A model generated the notes under the pieces. That model did no database searches. It was given only the letters and a program-made list of their open reading frames with translations, and was not told the DNA's origin. Made by a program: the position numbers and the translations under genes. Shown here piece by piece: positions 32,134 through 39,087 of a stretch of DNA of 53,657 nucleotides; within the stretch, counting starts at the first letter, position 1; each line of letters opens with the position of its first letter. Origin of the DNA: Blastococcus sp. CCUG 61487 (GTDB lineage Bacteria; Actinomycetota; Actinomycetes; Mycobacteriales; Geodermatophilaceae); the NCBI RefSeq assembly GCF_005222955.1, contig NZ_LWUA01000179.1, positions 1 through 53,657 on the forward strand, written 5' to 3'.

Positions 32134-32867
32134 GGGGCACCGAACTGCTGGGTCCAGTAGCGGACGCCGGCGGCGCTGACGGTTGCCGCTGCGCCCATGA
32201 CTGTGAAGGTGCAGTCGAGGACGTTCGCCCGGTGGCCGGGGGACCCCATCCACCCTTCGTGCACCTCGGCGGCGGTGTCGTAGCCGGCGGCGACGTTCTC
32301 GCCCCACGCCTGCCAGCGGCCGGGGTAGCGGGAGTGGTGCATCCGGTTCTGCGCGGCTTGCCGGTCGGCGTGCTGCTGGGCCTGCACCTGCAGGTCGGGG
32401 TGCGGGGTGACGGGCCCGCAGCCGTGGGTGGCCCGGTCGCGGTTGACGAGGTCGAGCAGGGTGGTGTCGGCCAGCGGCACGGGCTCGGGGGCTGGTGCAG
32501 CCGGCTCCGGGGCGGCGGGCGCGGTGGCAGGTGGCGTGCTGCGGGTGGCGCGGGACGCCGGCGGGGGGACGCTGGTCGTCGCCGGGCTGGTGGGGGCGAG
32601 GACGGGGCCGTCGTCGGGGCGCCAGGGCTGCGGATCGTCCGGCCCGGGCTCCGGGAAGACCGGGGCGGGAGTGGGAGCGGCGGTCGGCGTGGTGGACGTG
32701 ACCGGGGCCTGCCGCGCGGTGGTCGGCGCGGCCTCGTCCTGCTGGCCGGCGCCCGGCTGGCCGGTGACGACAGCGAGAGCCGCGGGCATGACGAGGCAGA
32801 CCGCGGCCAACGCGGCGAAGAACCAGCGAGCGGAGACCCCCCGGTGCGGAGCAGAGTGCCGGCTCAC
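32130..32867 (-). CDS. Secreted/anchored CAP (SCP/PR-1) domain protein
   Basis: 245 aa. Residues about 14-33 form a signal peptide or anchor (RWFFAALAAVCLVMPAALAVV), followed by a 95-residue Pro/Thr/Ala-rich stalk. From about 133 a CAP domain is clear: LLDLVNRDRATHGCGPVTPHPDLQVQA, HHSRY, WGENVAAGYDTAAEVHEGWMGSPGHRANVLD, YWTQQFG. The expected His (about 177/178), Glu (190) and second His (212) are present. CAP proteins in bacteria are secreted and often bind cell wall or lipids. Finding one among phage early genes suggests a lysogenic-conversion (moron) role at the host surface. Confidence 0.85.
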   Translation of the reverse strand: MSRHSAPHRGVSARWFFAALAAVCLVMPAALAVVTGQPGAGQQDEAAPTTARQAPVTSTTPTAAPTPAPVFPEPGPDDPQPWRPDDGPVLAPTSPATTSVPPPASRATRSTPPATAPAAPEPAAPAPEPVPLADTTLLDLVNRDRATHGCGPVTPHPDLQVQAQQHADRQAAQNRMHHSRYPGRWQAWGENVAAGYDTAAEVHEGWMGSPGHRANVLDCTFTVMGAAATVSAAGVRYWTQQFGAP

Positions 32868-33721
32868 GTCTGGCCTCCGTCCCCGGTGGGGGGCGCGGCA
32901 GCGTCGAGCAGAGGGGCCAGCGGACCAGCGATGAGCTCGTCGGCGAAGGAGCGCCAGTCGGTGGCAGGTGGGCCGTCCTCCTGGACCACGAAGCAGCGGC
33001 CGTCGCGCCACGTCGCTGCCATCGTTTGCGCGATCTGCCCGCGCAGTTCCTCGGTGCGCCCGTCGTCGGCAACGAGCTCGGCGGCGCGCGGGCAGGCTGC
33101 GTTGAGCGCGTCGATCAGCTCCCGCACCGACCGGGGGCTGAGGTTCGCCCACATGGACCGGGCGCTGGTGCCGAGGCCGCGCTCGGGCTCGTCGATGACC
33201 ACGCGCGTGCCATGTTCGCCCCGCTGGACGGTGATCCACTTCGCGCAAGACGTCGAGATGCGCTCGCCGTGGTCGCCCTGCCCGCCCGGAAAGGCAGCGG
33301 GGTGGGGGGCGTGGCCGTGCGCTTCGAGGAACTGCGCCGCGAACTCCCGGACGCCGATGTGCCCATGCCGGGCGGCGACTGCGGAATCCCAGTCCCGCAC
33401 CTCGGCGAGCGCCGCCCACGCCTCGGCTAGGGCGGTCTCGGCGTAGTCCCGGGTTGCGGCGTCCTCCTCGGCCGGGGTCGGGCGAGGGATCGACGCGACG
33501 ACGCGCCGCGCCCAGTCGTCAGCCTCGCCCGTGTTGTCGGCCACGGAAGCCGGGGCGGGGCCGAACCACATGCACCCGCACGCCTGCAACTTGCCGCCGA
33601 CCGACCCGACGGCGGCGGTGCAGTAGCCGTCGCGGTGCGAGTAGCGACGGTGCCCGCAGCGGCACGCCTCGTCGTCCCGGCCGGCGGGCGCGTCGAAGTC
33701 GCCCCTCTGGGCGCCGGTCAT
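32864..33721 (-). CDS. Phage protein with Cys/His cluster, unknown
   Basis: 285 aa beginning MTGAQRGDFDAPAGRDDEACRCGHRRYSHRDGYC. The 5' end carries one copy of the 14-bp repeat described separately. A Cys/His-rich N-terminal segment (CRCGHRRYSHRDGYC...CGCMWF) should bind zinc; a helical middle follows (ETALAEAWAALAEVRDWDSAVAARHG), then a domain ending DWRSFADELIAGPLAPLLD. Not recognised. Confidence 0.62.
   Translation of the reverse strand: MTGAQRGDFDAPAGRDDEACRCGHRRYSHRDGYCTAAVGSVGGKLQACGCMWFGPAPASVADNTGEADDWARRVVASIPRPTPAEEDAATRDYAETALAEAWAALAEVRDWDSAVAARHGHIGVREFAAQFLEAHGHAPHPAAFPGGQGDHGERISTSCAKWITVQRGEHGTRVVIDEPERGLGTSARSMWANLSPRSVRELIDALNAACPRAAELVADDGRTEELRGQIAQTMAATWRDGRCFVVQEDGPPATDWRSFADELIAGPLAPLLDAAAPPTGDGGQT
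33699..33715 (-). repeat. Start-associated repeat, copy 1
   Basis: Contains the 14-mer GCCCAGAGGGGCGA (minus strand), six bases after the start codon triplet of the 285-aa gene. Encodes the AQRGD of its N-terminus. Confidence 0.8.
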
Positions 33722-34095
33722 GACAGCTCCACGTCGAAGAACACGGCGGCCTGACCGCTCAGGCCCGTCTCGTCTCGCACCCAGGTCCGCTCGCCGGGCT
33801 CTCGTCCAGCGGGCCGCCAGTGCCCCCACTCGCATCGGGGGTTGTTCAGGTTCCACACCTCGCCCGCGTTGAAGTCGCGGCGCAGTGCGGCCATGGCGAG
33901 GTCGCGGGCGGTCTCGACGGAGTGCGTCCGGACCACGCACACGCCCTCGACCTCGTCGTAGCCGAGCAGCATGGCCTCCGGCAGCTTGCGCGGGCGGTAG
34001 AGGCGGCCGTCCGGGCGGTACACCGGCGTGGGCACGCGAGGCGGCTCGGGGAACGCCTCTACCTGGGCGGGCTCGCCCCTCTGGGCGCCAGTCAC
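33718..34095 (-). CDS. Phage protein of unknown function
   Basis: 125 aa, VTGAQRGEPAQVEAFPEPPRVP..., GTG in GTGA overlap; the start again carries the 14-bp repeat. Pattern includes VYRPDGRLYRPRKLPEAMLLGYDEVEGVCVVRTHSVETARDLAM and EVWNLNNPRCEWGHWRP, a mixed alpha/beta fold. It resembles small early proteins of actinophages but has no named family that I can place. Confidence 0.6.
   Translation of the reverse strand: MTGAQRGEPAQVEAFPEPPRVPTPVYRPDGRLYRPRKLPEAMLLGYDEVEGVCVVRTHSVETARDLAMAALRRDFNAGEVWNLNNPRCEWGHWRPAGREPGERTWVRDETGLSGQAAVFFDVELS
34073..34089 (-). repeat. Start-associated repeat, copy 2
   Basis: Exact 14-mer GCCCAGAGGGGCGA, six bases after the GTG of the 125-aa gene. The match with copy 5 extends further (the CCTGGGCGGGC flank is shared). 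Confidence 0.8.
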
Positions 34096-34430
34096 GAGAG
34101 CCGCTCCCACAGTGAGTCGCCGTAGGGTTCGCGCACCCGGTAGCGGCCAGGCTCCTCGGGCGGGCCGTCCTGCTCGGACAGCCACTCGTGCAGCGAGCAG
34201 GTGAACAGGTCGCCGTCGAGTCGCTCCCGCAGCGGGTGCTGAATCGAGAACATGCCCTCCTCCAGCACGACGATGTGTTCCGTCTCGCGCTCGGACAGCA
34301 GCTCGGCCACCGCATCCGGCCGAGGGCAGTCCACCCACGAGCACGTGACGTAGCCACCGCTCCCGACGAACAGGGTCTGGCCGCAGCCCATCGGGCAGTA
34401 GCCCGTGACTCCGGTGTCCTCGACGATCAT
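34092..34430 (-). CDS. DUF6085 family protein
   Basis: 112 aa, ATG with GGGAG seven bases upstream. MIVEDTGVTGYCPMGCGQTLFVGSGGYVTCSWVDCPRPDAVAELLSERETEHIVVLEEGMFSIQHPLRERL is the DUF6085 pattern: four Cys in two pairs (CPMGC, CSWVDC) bind zinc, and the rest is a small alpha/beta domain. The family is widespread in actinophages; function not known. Confidence 0.8.
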   Translation of the reverse strand: MIVEDTGVTGYCPMGCGQTLFVGSGGYVTCSWVDCPRPDAVAELLSERETEHIVVLEEGMFSIQHPLRERLDGDLFTCSLHEWLSEQDGPPEEPGRYRVREPYGDSLWERLS

Positions 34431-34663
34431 CGGGTGCTCCCATCTGTCAGGCCGACGCGGTTCACGGCCGCGCGGAACTCGCTCAGTTGCGCCTCCAGGC
34501 GGTAGACCTCGCGCCACTCGTCGTCGGCGATGCTGGCCAGCCGCTCGGCGACCTCGCGTGTGGTCTCGATGCGGGCCTGGACGCCGGCGATGTGCGCGTC
34601 GACCTTCGCCGGGTCCAGCGGCGGCGTTCCGTCGTGGGCGCTGTCGCCCCTCTGGGCGGTCAT
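34427..34663 (-). CDS. Small helical protein, paralogue 1
   Basis: 78 aa, MTAQRGDSAHDGTPPLDPAKVDAHIAG... a long amphipathic helix (VQARIETTREVAERLASIADDEWREVYRLEAQLSEFRAAVNRVGL). It is a near copy of the 80-aa protein about 800 bases away; both end in LTDGSTR. ATGA coupling on the upstream side. Likely a coiled-coil dimer; function unknown. Confidence 0.65.
   Translation of the reverse strand: MTAQRGDSAHDGTPPLDPAKVDAHIAGVQARIETTREVAERLASIADDEWREVYRLEAQLSEFRAAVNRVGLTDGSTR
34644..34657 (-). repeat. Start-associated repeat, copy 3
   Basis: Exact 14-mer GCCCAGAGGGGCGA, three bases after the ATG of paralogue 1. Confidence 0.8.
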
Positions 34664-35169
34664 CGGGACCACACCAGCAGGCAGCAGCCGAACGGGGGGC
34701 GCTCGTTCGGCTTGACCTCGGTGGCGCCGGGCTTGATGAACCGCAGACGGCCGGGCAGGAACCGGACCGACAGGTCGTACTCGGGCCGATCGCGGTACGG
34801 CTCAACCCACGTCTGCCACCACGGCTGCTCGGGGCGATTCGCAGGCAGCAGCATCACGATGGTGCGAAGGTCGGGTCGTTCGTCCCACTCGCGCCACGCC
34901 TTCTCGAGCCACCGGTCGAGACCGGAGTACGGCGGGTTGCACCACACCGACCCGGTCCACGGCTGCAGTAGCCCGTCCGCCAGGCGCGTGTAGTAGTCCG
35001 GCGTCTTGGCGTTGTGCGGAGCCGCGGCGACGTCGAGGGTGAACCGGTACTTGGCGTTCAGCTCGTCCCAGAAGTCCTGGGGCGTGCCGCGGTCGTCGAT
35101 CTCGTCGTCGGCACCCTTGATGGTGACCTGCTGCGGGTGGTTGCTGGCCTTGAAGCCGACGAGGCTCAC
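34660..35169 (-). CDS. DNA N6-adenine methyltransferase (phage Dam type)
   Basis: 169 aa, GTG start. DDRGTPQDFWDELNAKYRFTLDVAAAPHNAKTPDYY and SVWCNPPYSGLDRWLEKAW, with catalytic NPPY at about residues 78-81, are the signature of the phage Dam family (PF05869 type). RTIVMLLPANRPEQPW and VRFLPGRLRFI complete it. It methylates adenine in host or phage DNA using S-adenosylmethionine; the target site cannot be read from sequence. Orphan (no restriction partner nearby), so anti-restriction or regulation is likely. It is bracketed by two near-identical small genes. Confidence 0.88.
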   Translation of the reverse strand: MSLVGFKASNHPQQVTIKGADDEIDDRGTPQDFWDELNAKYRFTLDVAAAPHNAKTPDYYTRLADGLLQPWTGSVWCNPPYSGLDRWLEKAWREWDERPDLRTIVMLLPANRPEQPWWQTWVEPYRDRPEYDLSVRFLPGRLRFIKPGATEVKPNERPPFGCCLLVWSR

Positions 35170-35234
35170 CGGTCGCCGCCTCGCTCGAAGTGGCCCATTG
35201 GTCGCTCCTTCTCGCCCCTCTGGGCGGCGGTCAT
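35166..35234 (-). CDS. Mini-gene, 22-aa leader-like peptide before the methyltransferase
   Basis: MTAAQRGEKERPMGHFERGGDR: its ATG overlaps the previous stop (ATGA) and its TGA overlaps the GTG of the methyltransferase (GTGA). It carries the 14-bp repeat at its start, and an internal ATG has AAGGAG seven bases upstream. It may act as a coupling leader. Length alone makes function uncertain. Confidence 0.45.
   Translation of the reverse strand: MTAAQRGEKERPMGHFERGGDR
35212..35225 (-). repeat. Start-associated repeat, copy 4
   Basis: Exact 14-mer GCCCAGAGGGGCGA, six bases after the ATG of the 22-aa mini-gene. Confidence 0.8.
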
Positions 35235-35473
35235 CGGGTACTCCCGTCGGTCAGGCCCACGCGGTTGACGGCTGCGCGGAACTCCCTCAGCTGCGCCTCC
35301 ATGCGGTAGACCTCGCGCCACTCATCGTCGGCGAGGCTGGTCAGCCGCTCGGCGGCCTCACGCGTGGTTTCGATGCGCTGCTGCACGTCGGCGATGTGCG
35401 CGTCGACCTTGGCCGGGTCGAGCGGTGGCGTCTCGTAGTCGCCCTGGGCGGGCTCGCCCCTCTGGGCGGTCAC
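35231..35473 (-). CDS. Small helical protein, paralogue 2
   Basis: 80 aa, VTAQRGEPAQGDYETPPLDPAKVDAHIAD..., nearly identical from the PPLDPAKVDAHIA segment onward to the 78-aa paralogue on the other side of the methyltransferase. GTG in GTGA overlap. Duplicated coiled-coil protein, function unknown. Confidence 0.65.
   Translation of the reverse strand: MTAQRGEPAQGDYETPPLDPAKVDAHIADVQQRIETTREAAERLTSLADDEWREVYRMEAQLREFRAAVNRVGLTDGSTR
35454..35467 (-). repeat. Start-associated repeat, copy 5
   Basis: Exact 14-mer GCCCAGAGGGGCGA, three bases after the GTG of paralogue 2, with an extended match to copy 2. Confidence 0.8.
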
Positions 35474-35883
35474 GACTTCGGCCCAAACTCACGGCGGTGG
35501 CGTGCGCGGTAGTCGTCGCCGTTCGGGCCGAGGAAATGCGCCCACAGTTCGGCCAGGTACTCCTCTGTGCACTCGATCCCGTCGTCGGTCGAGTCGCCGC
35601 CGTAGAAGACCGTGCAGTTCGGCAGCGCCGTCTGAAGTAGCCGGATCGCGCCGTAGATGTTGGGCCACGGTCCGCGCTCGTAGTGCTGGCCGTAGAAGCG
35701 CACCATCGTCGAGAGGGCGATTCGGGGGGCCGGGAACCATTCCTCGTCGTCGCGGTTGAGGACGTTGCCCGTCTTCTGCCAGTCGTCGGCGATATCGCAG
35801 CGGTTCTTCATGTAGAGGTTGGCGGCGGCCAGTTCCTCGTCGGTGACTTCACCCTCGGCGTACAGGTTGACGTCGATTCCCAT
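35470..35883 (-). CDS. Conserved phage-type protein of unknown function
   Basis: 137 aa beginning MGIDVNLYAEGEVTDEELAAAN. It has an alpha/beta outline with aromatic stretches (RIALSTMVRFYGQHYERGPWPNIYGAIRLL) and an acidic helix (EYLAELWAHFLG). Proteins beginning MGxDVxLYAEG occur in several phages. The start has a GAGAGGA site in the preceding mini-gene. Confidence 0.62.
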   Translation of the reverse strand: MGIDVNLYAEGEVTDEELAAANLYMKNRCDIADDWQKTGNVLNRDDEEWFPAPRIALSTMVRFYGQHYERGPWPNIYGAIRLLQTALPNCTVFYGGDSTDDGIECTEEYLAELWAHFLGPNGDDYRARHRREFGPKS

Positions 35884-35930
35884 CAGACTTCCTCTCGCGC
35901 GAAGTGGCCCTTCTGGGGCTCGCTGCTCAT
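35883..35930 (-). CDS. Mini-gene, 15-aa leader-like peptide
   Basis: MSSEPQKGHFAREEV: nested exactly between two genes (ATGA upstream, TGATG downstream). It carries a ribosome site (GAGAGGA) for the next gene and shares the GHF segment with the 22-aa mini-gene before the methyltransferase. Possibly a translational coupling device rather than a functional peptide. Confidence 0.4.
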   Translation of the reverse strand: MSSEPQKGHFAREEV

Positions 35931-36169
35931 CGCGGCTGCTCCTGGTTCTCGGGAGAGGTGCGGCACGGCGGGACGCCCAGCGAGCCGAGCGCGGTGACGA
36001 CGCGGTTGACGTGCCGCCACTGCGCCAGGCTGAGACGGACCAGCTCGCGGCCGTCGGGGTTGAGCTCGAGCAGCTCGATCGCGCGGGCCTGCTCGGCGGT
36101 GGGCCGGCGGGCGTCGGAGACGTCCCGCATGGAGTCGTGCAGCACGTCGGGGTCGGCGTGGCTGCTCAT
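35927..36169 (-). CDS. Small helical phage protein, unknown
   Basis: 80 aa, MSSHADPDVLHDSMRDVSDARRPTAEQARAIELLELNPDGRELVRLSLAQWRHVNRVV... mostly helical with a final loop containing a Cys. Coupled to both neighbours by ATGA. Not recognised. Confidence 0.58.
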   Translation of the reverse strand: MSSHADPDVLHDSMRDVSDARRPTAEQARAIELLELNPDGRELVRLSLAQWRHVNRVVTALGSLGVPPCRTSPENQEQPR

Positions 36170-36543
36170 CGCCGCCGGTCCATGGCCTGCACCCACTGCA
36201 CGAGCACCGCGGCCAGCTGGATGGCCTCGGTACGCATCGCCGCGGCGTCGCCCACGGCGGCGGCTTCGACGAGCTCGGCGAGTTCCTCTACGGCGATGTG
36301 CGTCCAGGACAACTGACCGGATCGGGCGGCGGCGTCGGTGTCGGCCTGAGCCGCCGCGGCGGTCGGCACGCCGTAGAACGCGGCCGCGCGGCGGGCAGCG
36401 CCGGCCCCGTGCAGCCGGGAGATCATCACGTCGACGTCCGGGTGGGCCTGGCGTCCCCACTTCGCGTCCTGCCGTGCGCGCTCGTCGGCGACCTCCAGGA
36501 GCACGGCGCGCAGACCCTCGCGCGGCAGGGCGGGGGCCGTCAC
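36166..36543 (-). CDS. MazG-like NTP pyrophosphohydrolase-type protein
   Basis: 125 aa, GTG start. LEVADERARQDAKWGRQAHPDVD near the N-terminus and HIAVEELAELVEAAAVGDAAAMRTEAIQLAAVLVQWVQAMDRR near the C-terminus form the all-alpha NTP-PPase pattern: an EExxE metal-binding helix followed by a second acidic helix with E..(I/Q)..A. Phage members of this group cleave nucleotides such as dUTP or (p)ppGpp-related pools. Substrate unknown here. Confidence 0.75.
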   Translation of the reverse strand: MTAPALPREGLRAVLLEVADERARQDAKWGRQAHPDVDVMISRLHGAGAARRAAAFYGVPTAAAAQADTDAAARSGQLSWTHIAVEELAELVEAAAVGDAAAMRTEAIQLAAVLVQWVQAMDRRR

Positions 36544-36818
36544 TCGGCACCGTCCAGGCCGTTGCGGCGCAGGTAGTCCTCGTAGGAGCGCTCCGTGACC
36601 CGGAAGGACCGTCCGACGCGCACGGCGGTGAGCTCGCCGCCGTGGACGAGCCGGTAGACGGTCATCTTCGACACGCGCATCCCGGTGGCGATCTCGGCGA
36701 CGGTGAGGAACTTGATCGGCGGGGGCGCGGGGACAGGTCGCGGCAGGGCCGGGATCGGCCGTGGGACGGGGCCGCGCTGGGCGGGGTGGGGCAGGCCGGC
36801 GTAGGAACCGACGCTCAT
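36540..36818 (-). CDS. HTH DNA-binding protein (excisionase/MerR-like)
   Basis: 92 aa, ATG with GGAGG site. After a Pro-rich N-terminus, residues 37-80 are a clear HTH_17-type domain: IKFLTVAEIATGMRVSKMTVYRLVHGGELTAVRVGRSFRVTERSYEDYL. These bind DNA with a winged helix and act as excisionases or BldC-like regulators. A regulatory or excision role is likely. Confidence 0.8.
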   Translation of the reverse strand: MSVGSYAGLPHPAQRGPVPRPIPALPRPVPAPPPIKFLTVAEIATGMRVSKMTVYRLVHGGELTAVRVGRSFRVTERSYEDYLRRNGLDGAE

Positions 36819-37090
36819 CGTTGACCTCCGGTGGTGTGGTGACGCCGGGCCTGCCGGCGGGCGAGGATCCGCTGCAGGCGGTGGACGAGGACCGGCTCCG
36901 CGGCCGCGGCGGCGGGCTGCCGGATCAGGTGCGCGAGCCGCTGGTAGAAGCGGGTCGGGGTGATGCCGAACTGGTCGACGATCGCGACTTCCTTCGCGCC
37001 CGGGGTGCGCCACCACTGGTCGGCGAACCGCAGGATCGCGTGGTCCTCATCGGCCAGCGGGCCGACCCCGGGCTGTTCGACGGCGGTCAC
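36815..37090 (-). CDS. DUF3263 family protein
   Basis: 91 aa, GTG start. HAILRFADQWWRTPGAKEVAIVDQFGITPTRFYQRLAHLIRQPAAAAAEPVLVHRLQRILARR is the DUF3263 signature, an HTH-like fold found in actinobacteria and their phages. DNA binding is probable. Overlaps the downstream HTH gene by ATGA. Confidence 0.82.
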   Translation of the reverse strand: MTAVEQPGVGPLADEDHAILRFADQWWRTPGAKEVAIVDQFGITPTRFYQRLAHLIRQPAAAAAEPVLVHRLQRILARRQARRHHTTGGQR

Positions 37091-37362
37091 AGCGGCCGCC
37101 CGCGCTGGCGCACCCGCTGCAGGGTCACGGCGTCGATGACGCGCGGTGCTCCGCCGTCCACCCACGCGGCGACGGCGATCTTCCCGACGCCCGGGTAGGG
37201 GCCGCTGGCGACGTGCTCGCGGTCTGTGGCGGTGTGGCCGGGTGGCCGGGTGCACACGAACGGCATGTCGACGCCGGGCAGCCGGTCGGACTGCGCGGCG
37301 CACACGGCGGCGAGCTCGTCGTCGACGTCGGCCGGGTCGGCCGCTCCGAGCAGCGCGCTCAC
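37087..37362 (-). CDS. Small phage protein, unknown
   Basis: 91 aa, [52 protein letters not shown]... with a central segment that may bind metal (Cys-His-rich CTRPPGHT...EH) and a short C-terminal beta segment ([16 protein letters not shown]). Two GTGA couplings. Similar segments (CxRPxGHxxxHxA) occur in several actinophage proteins of unknown role. Confidence 0.6.
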   Translation of the reverse strand: MSALLGAADPADVDDELAAVCAAQSDRLPGVDMPFVCTRPPGHTATDREHVASGPYPGVGKIAVAAWVDGGAPRVIDAVTLQRVRQRGRPL

Positions 37363-38426
37363 TGCTGCTCTCCGCTCTGCGCGGCCGGGTCCTCGGCGAC
37401 GACCTCCGCCGGGTCGCCGAGCACCGCGTTCAGGGTGTCCAGGTCGGCGATCAGCACGTCGCGGGCCTTCGAGCCCTCCGACGGGCTGACGATGCCCAGC
37501 TGCTCGAGTTGGTCCATGAGCGCGCCGGCCTTGGCGAAGCCGACCCGCAGCTTGCGCTGCAGCATCGACGTCGACCCGAACTTGGACTCGACGATCAGCT
37601 CGGCCGCCTGGCGCAGCATCACCGGGTCCAGGCGGCCCTTCTCGGCCACGACCTCGGCCGGCGGCTTCCCGTCCGCGTCGACGTCGTCCTCGGCCTGGGG
37701 CAGGCCCAGCGGGACGGCGTCGAGGTTCCACACCACGGTCCCCGGCGCGTCGTCGGTCTCGGGGAGGCGGCGCAGCCAGCCCTCCCGCCAGTCGTCGAGC
37801 TGCGCGGCGTAGTCCGGTTCGATGCGCATCGGCATCAGCAGCCCGAGGAAGCTGTCCCCGCAGGAGAACACCAACGAGCTGGACGGGCCCGTCGGCTCCA
37901 CTGTCAGCGGTCGGGCGTACACGCGGGCGGCGGTGGCGAACAGCGCCATCAGCGCTCCGTTCACCGCCAGCCGGGTCGCCGGCTTCCGCCGCTGCCCCAG
38001 GGCCCGGGACATCACCAGCGGCACGTCGGGGAACACCGGTGACTGCGGCTGCCGCGGCAACACGAGCTGCTTTCCCTCGAACAGGCCGCCGGTGTCGGTG
38101 ATCGTGAAGTGCTCGAGGTCGATGTCCAGGCGCACCGTGTCGCCGACGTCTTCCTCGCCGGGACGGCGGCCCTTGAACAGGCCGAGGATCTCCTTCACGT
38201 CGGTGGGGGAGAGGTCGAAGGCTTCCAGCTGGCCGTCGTGGTTGGCCTCGATGGAGGCGATCGCCATGCCGGCCGTGTAGCGGTTGGTCGCGGTGACGGT
38301 GAGGTTCTCCTGGCCGACGTCGCAGCGGACGCGGTGCATCGCGGTGTCCTTGTCCGGGGCGGCGTGCACCACCACCGCGCGCAGCGCGTCCCGGAAGTCC
38401 TCCGTGGACAGCGTCAGCGACGTCAC
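37359..38426 (-). CDS. Sliding-clamp-like protein fused to an FtsK gamma domain
   Basis: 355 aa. Residues 1-200 have the outline of a DNA polymerase III beta-clamp (DnaN): [69 protein letters not shown], and [19 protein letters not shown] at the end of the second domain. Residues 266-326 match the FtsK gamma winged helix very closely: [19 protein letters not shown] then [19 protein letters not shown] and [22 protein letters not shown]. FtsK gamma binds the polar KOPS-type sequences that guide chromosome translocation. Joined to a clamp, it could direct phage replication to particular host or phage sites. Coupled by GTGA on both sides. Confidence 0.82.
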   Translation of the reverse strand: MTSLTLSTEDFRDALRAVVVHAAPDKDTAMHRVRCDVGQENLTVTATNRYTAGMAIASIEANHDGQLEAFDLSPTDVKEILGLFKGRRPGEEDVGDTVRLDIDLEHFTITDTGGLFEGKQLVLPRQPQSPVFPDVPLVMSRALGQRRKPATRLAVNGALMALFATAARVYARPLTVEPTGPSSSLVFSCGDSFLGLLMPMRIEPDYAAQLDDWREGWLRRLPETDDAPGTVVWNLDAVPLGLPQAEDDVDADGKPPAEVVAEKGRLDPVMLRQAAELIVESKFGSTSMLQRKLRVGFAKAGALMDQLEQLGIVSPSEGSKARDVLIADLDTLNAVLGDPAEVVAEDPAAQSGEQQ

Positions 38427-38719
38427 GGCTTGCCCCCGGTCTGCTTGCGGCGGCGCTCCAGCAGGTCGGTCGCGGACACGATGTCCATGGCCAGCTCCAG
38501 CGCGGAGGCCGGCTCGAGCGCGACGAGGACCTGCTCGCGGCTGTCGGTGAGGTTGCGGCGGCCCTCGAAGGAGAGGCGGACGAGCAGCTGCTCGCCGCCG
38601 CCGTCGGCGAGGGAGTAGCCGGCGAACGCGTCAGCGCGGACGGCGTCTGCGAGCAGGAGCTCGGTGGAGACCGCGGCCATCTCGCCCGCGGGCAGCGCGG
38701 ACGGGTCCGGCCCGGTCAC
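38423..38719 (-). CDS. Small phage protein upstream of the clamp, unknown
   Basis: 98 aa, [57 protein letters not shown]... alpha/beta with a C-terminal helix ([24 protein letters not shown]). Lies directly upstream of the clamp gene with GTGA overlap, so it may work with it. Not recognised. Confidence 0.6.
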   Translation of the reverse strand: MTGPDPSALPAGEMAAVSTELLLADAVRADAFAGYSLADGGGEQLLVRLSFEGRRNLTDSREQVLVALEPASALELAMDIVSATDLLERRRKQTGGKP

Positions 38720-39087
38720 AGGTCGACCGCTTCGCTGATCGCGCGCAGCCGGTGGACGAGGGCGAACGCGCGCTCGGTGGCGGCGGCCAGGCGCTCACCG
38801 AGCGGGGACGCGGGGGGCTCACCGGGGTCCCGGGCCAGCCTGCTCTCCGGCATGGCGGTCTTCTCGAACTCGGGCGGCAGGACCGGCTTGAGCCGCTGGG
38901 CGAACGCGGCGACCTCGTTGTGCGCCTTGGTGAGCTCCTCGTCGAGGCGGTCGAGGCGCTGGGTGAACCGGGACGCCGACGCCGCGGTCGCCATCTTGGC
39001 GTCCACGACGGGGTCTCCGGACTTGAGCGACCCGTAGCGGGGACCGATGTACTCGCCGGGCATGGACTGCGGAATGGGGACGGTCAC
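38716..39087 (-). CDS. Helical phage protein, unknown
   Basis: 123 aa from a GTG with AGGAG nine bases upstream. A coiled-coil central region (ASRFTQRLDRLDEELTKAHNEVAAFAQRLKPVL) and a helical C-terminus (GERLAAATERAFALVHRLRAISEAV). Perhaps a dimeric DNA- or protein-binding factor; not recognised. Confidence 0.6.
   Translation of the reverse strand: MTVPIPQSMPGEYIGPRYGSLKSGDPVVDAKMATAASASRFTQRLDRLDEELTKAHNEVAAFAQRLKPVLPPEFEKTAMPESRLARDPGEPPASPLGERLAAATERAFALVHRLRAISEAVDL

Noticed and set aside
34427-35473. Insertion sequence or transposon around the methyltransferase
   Set aside because: The flanking repeats are coding paralogues; there is no transposase and no terminal inverted repeats or target duplication.
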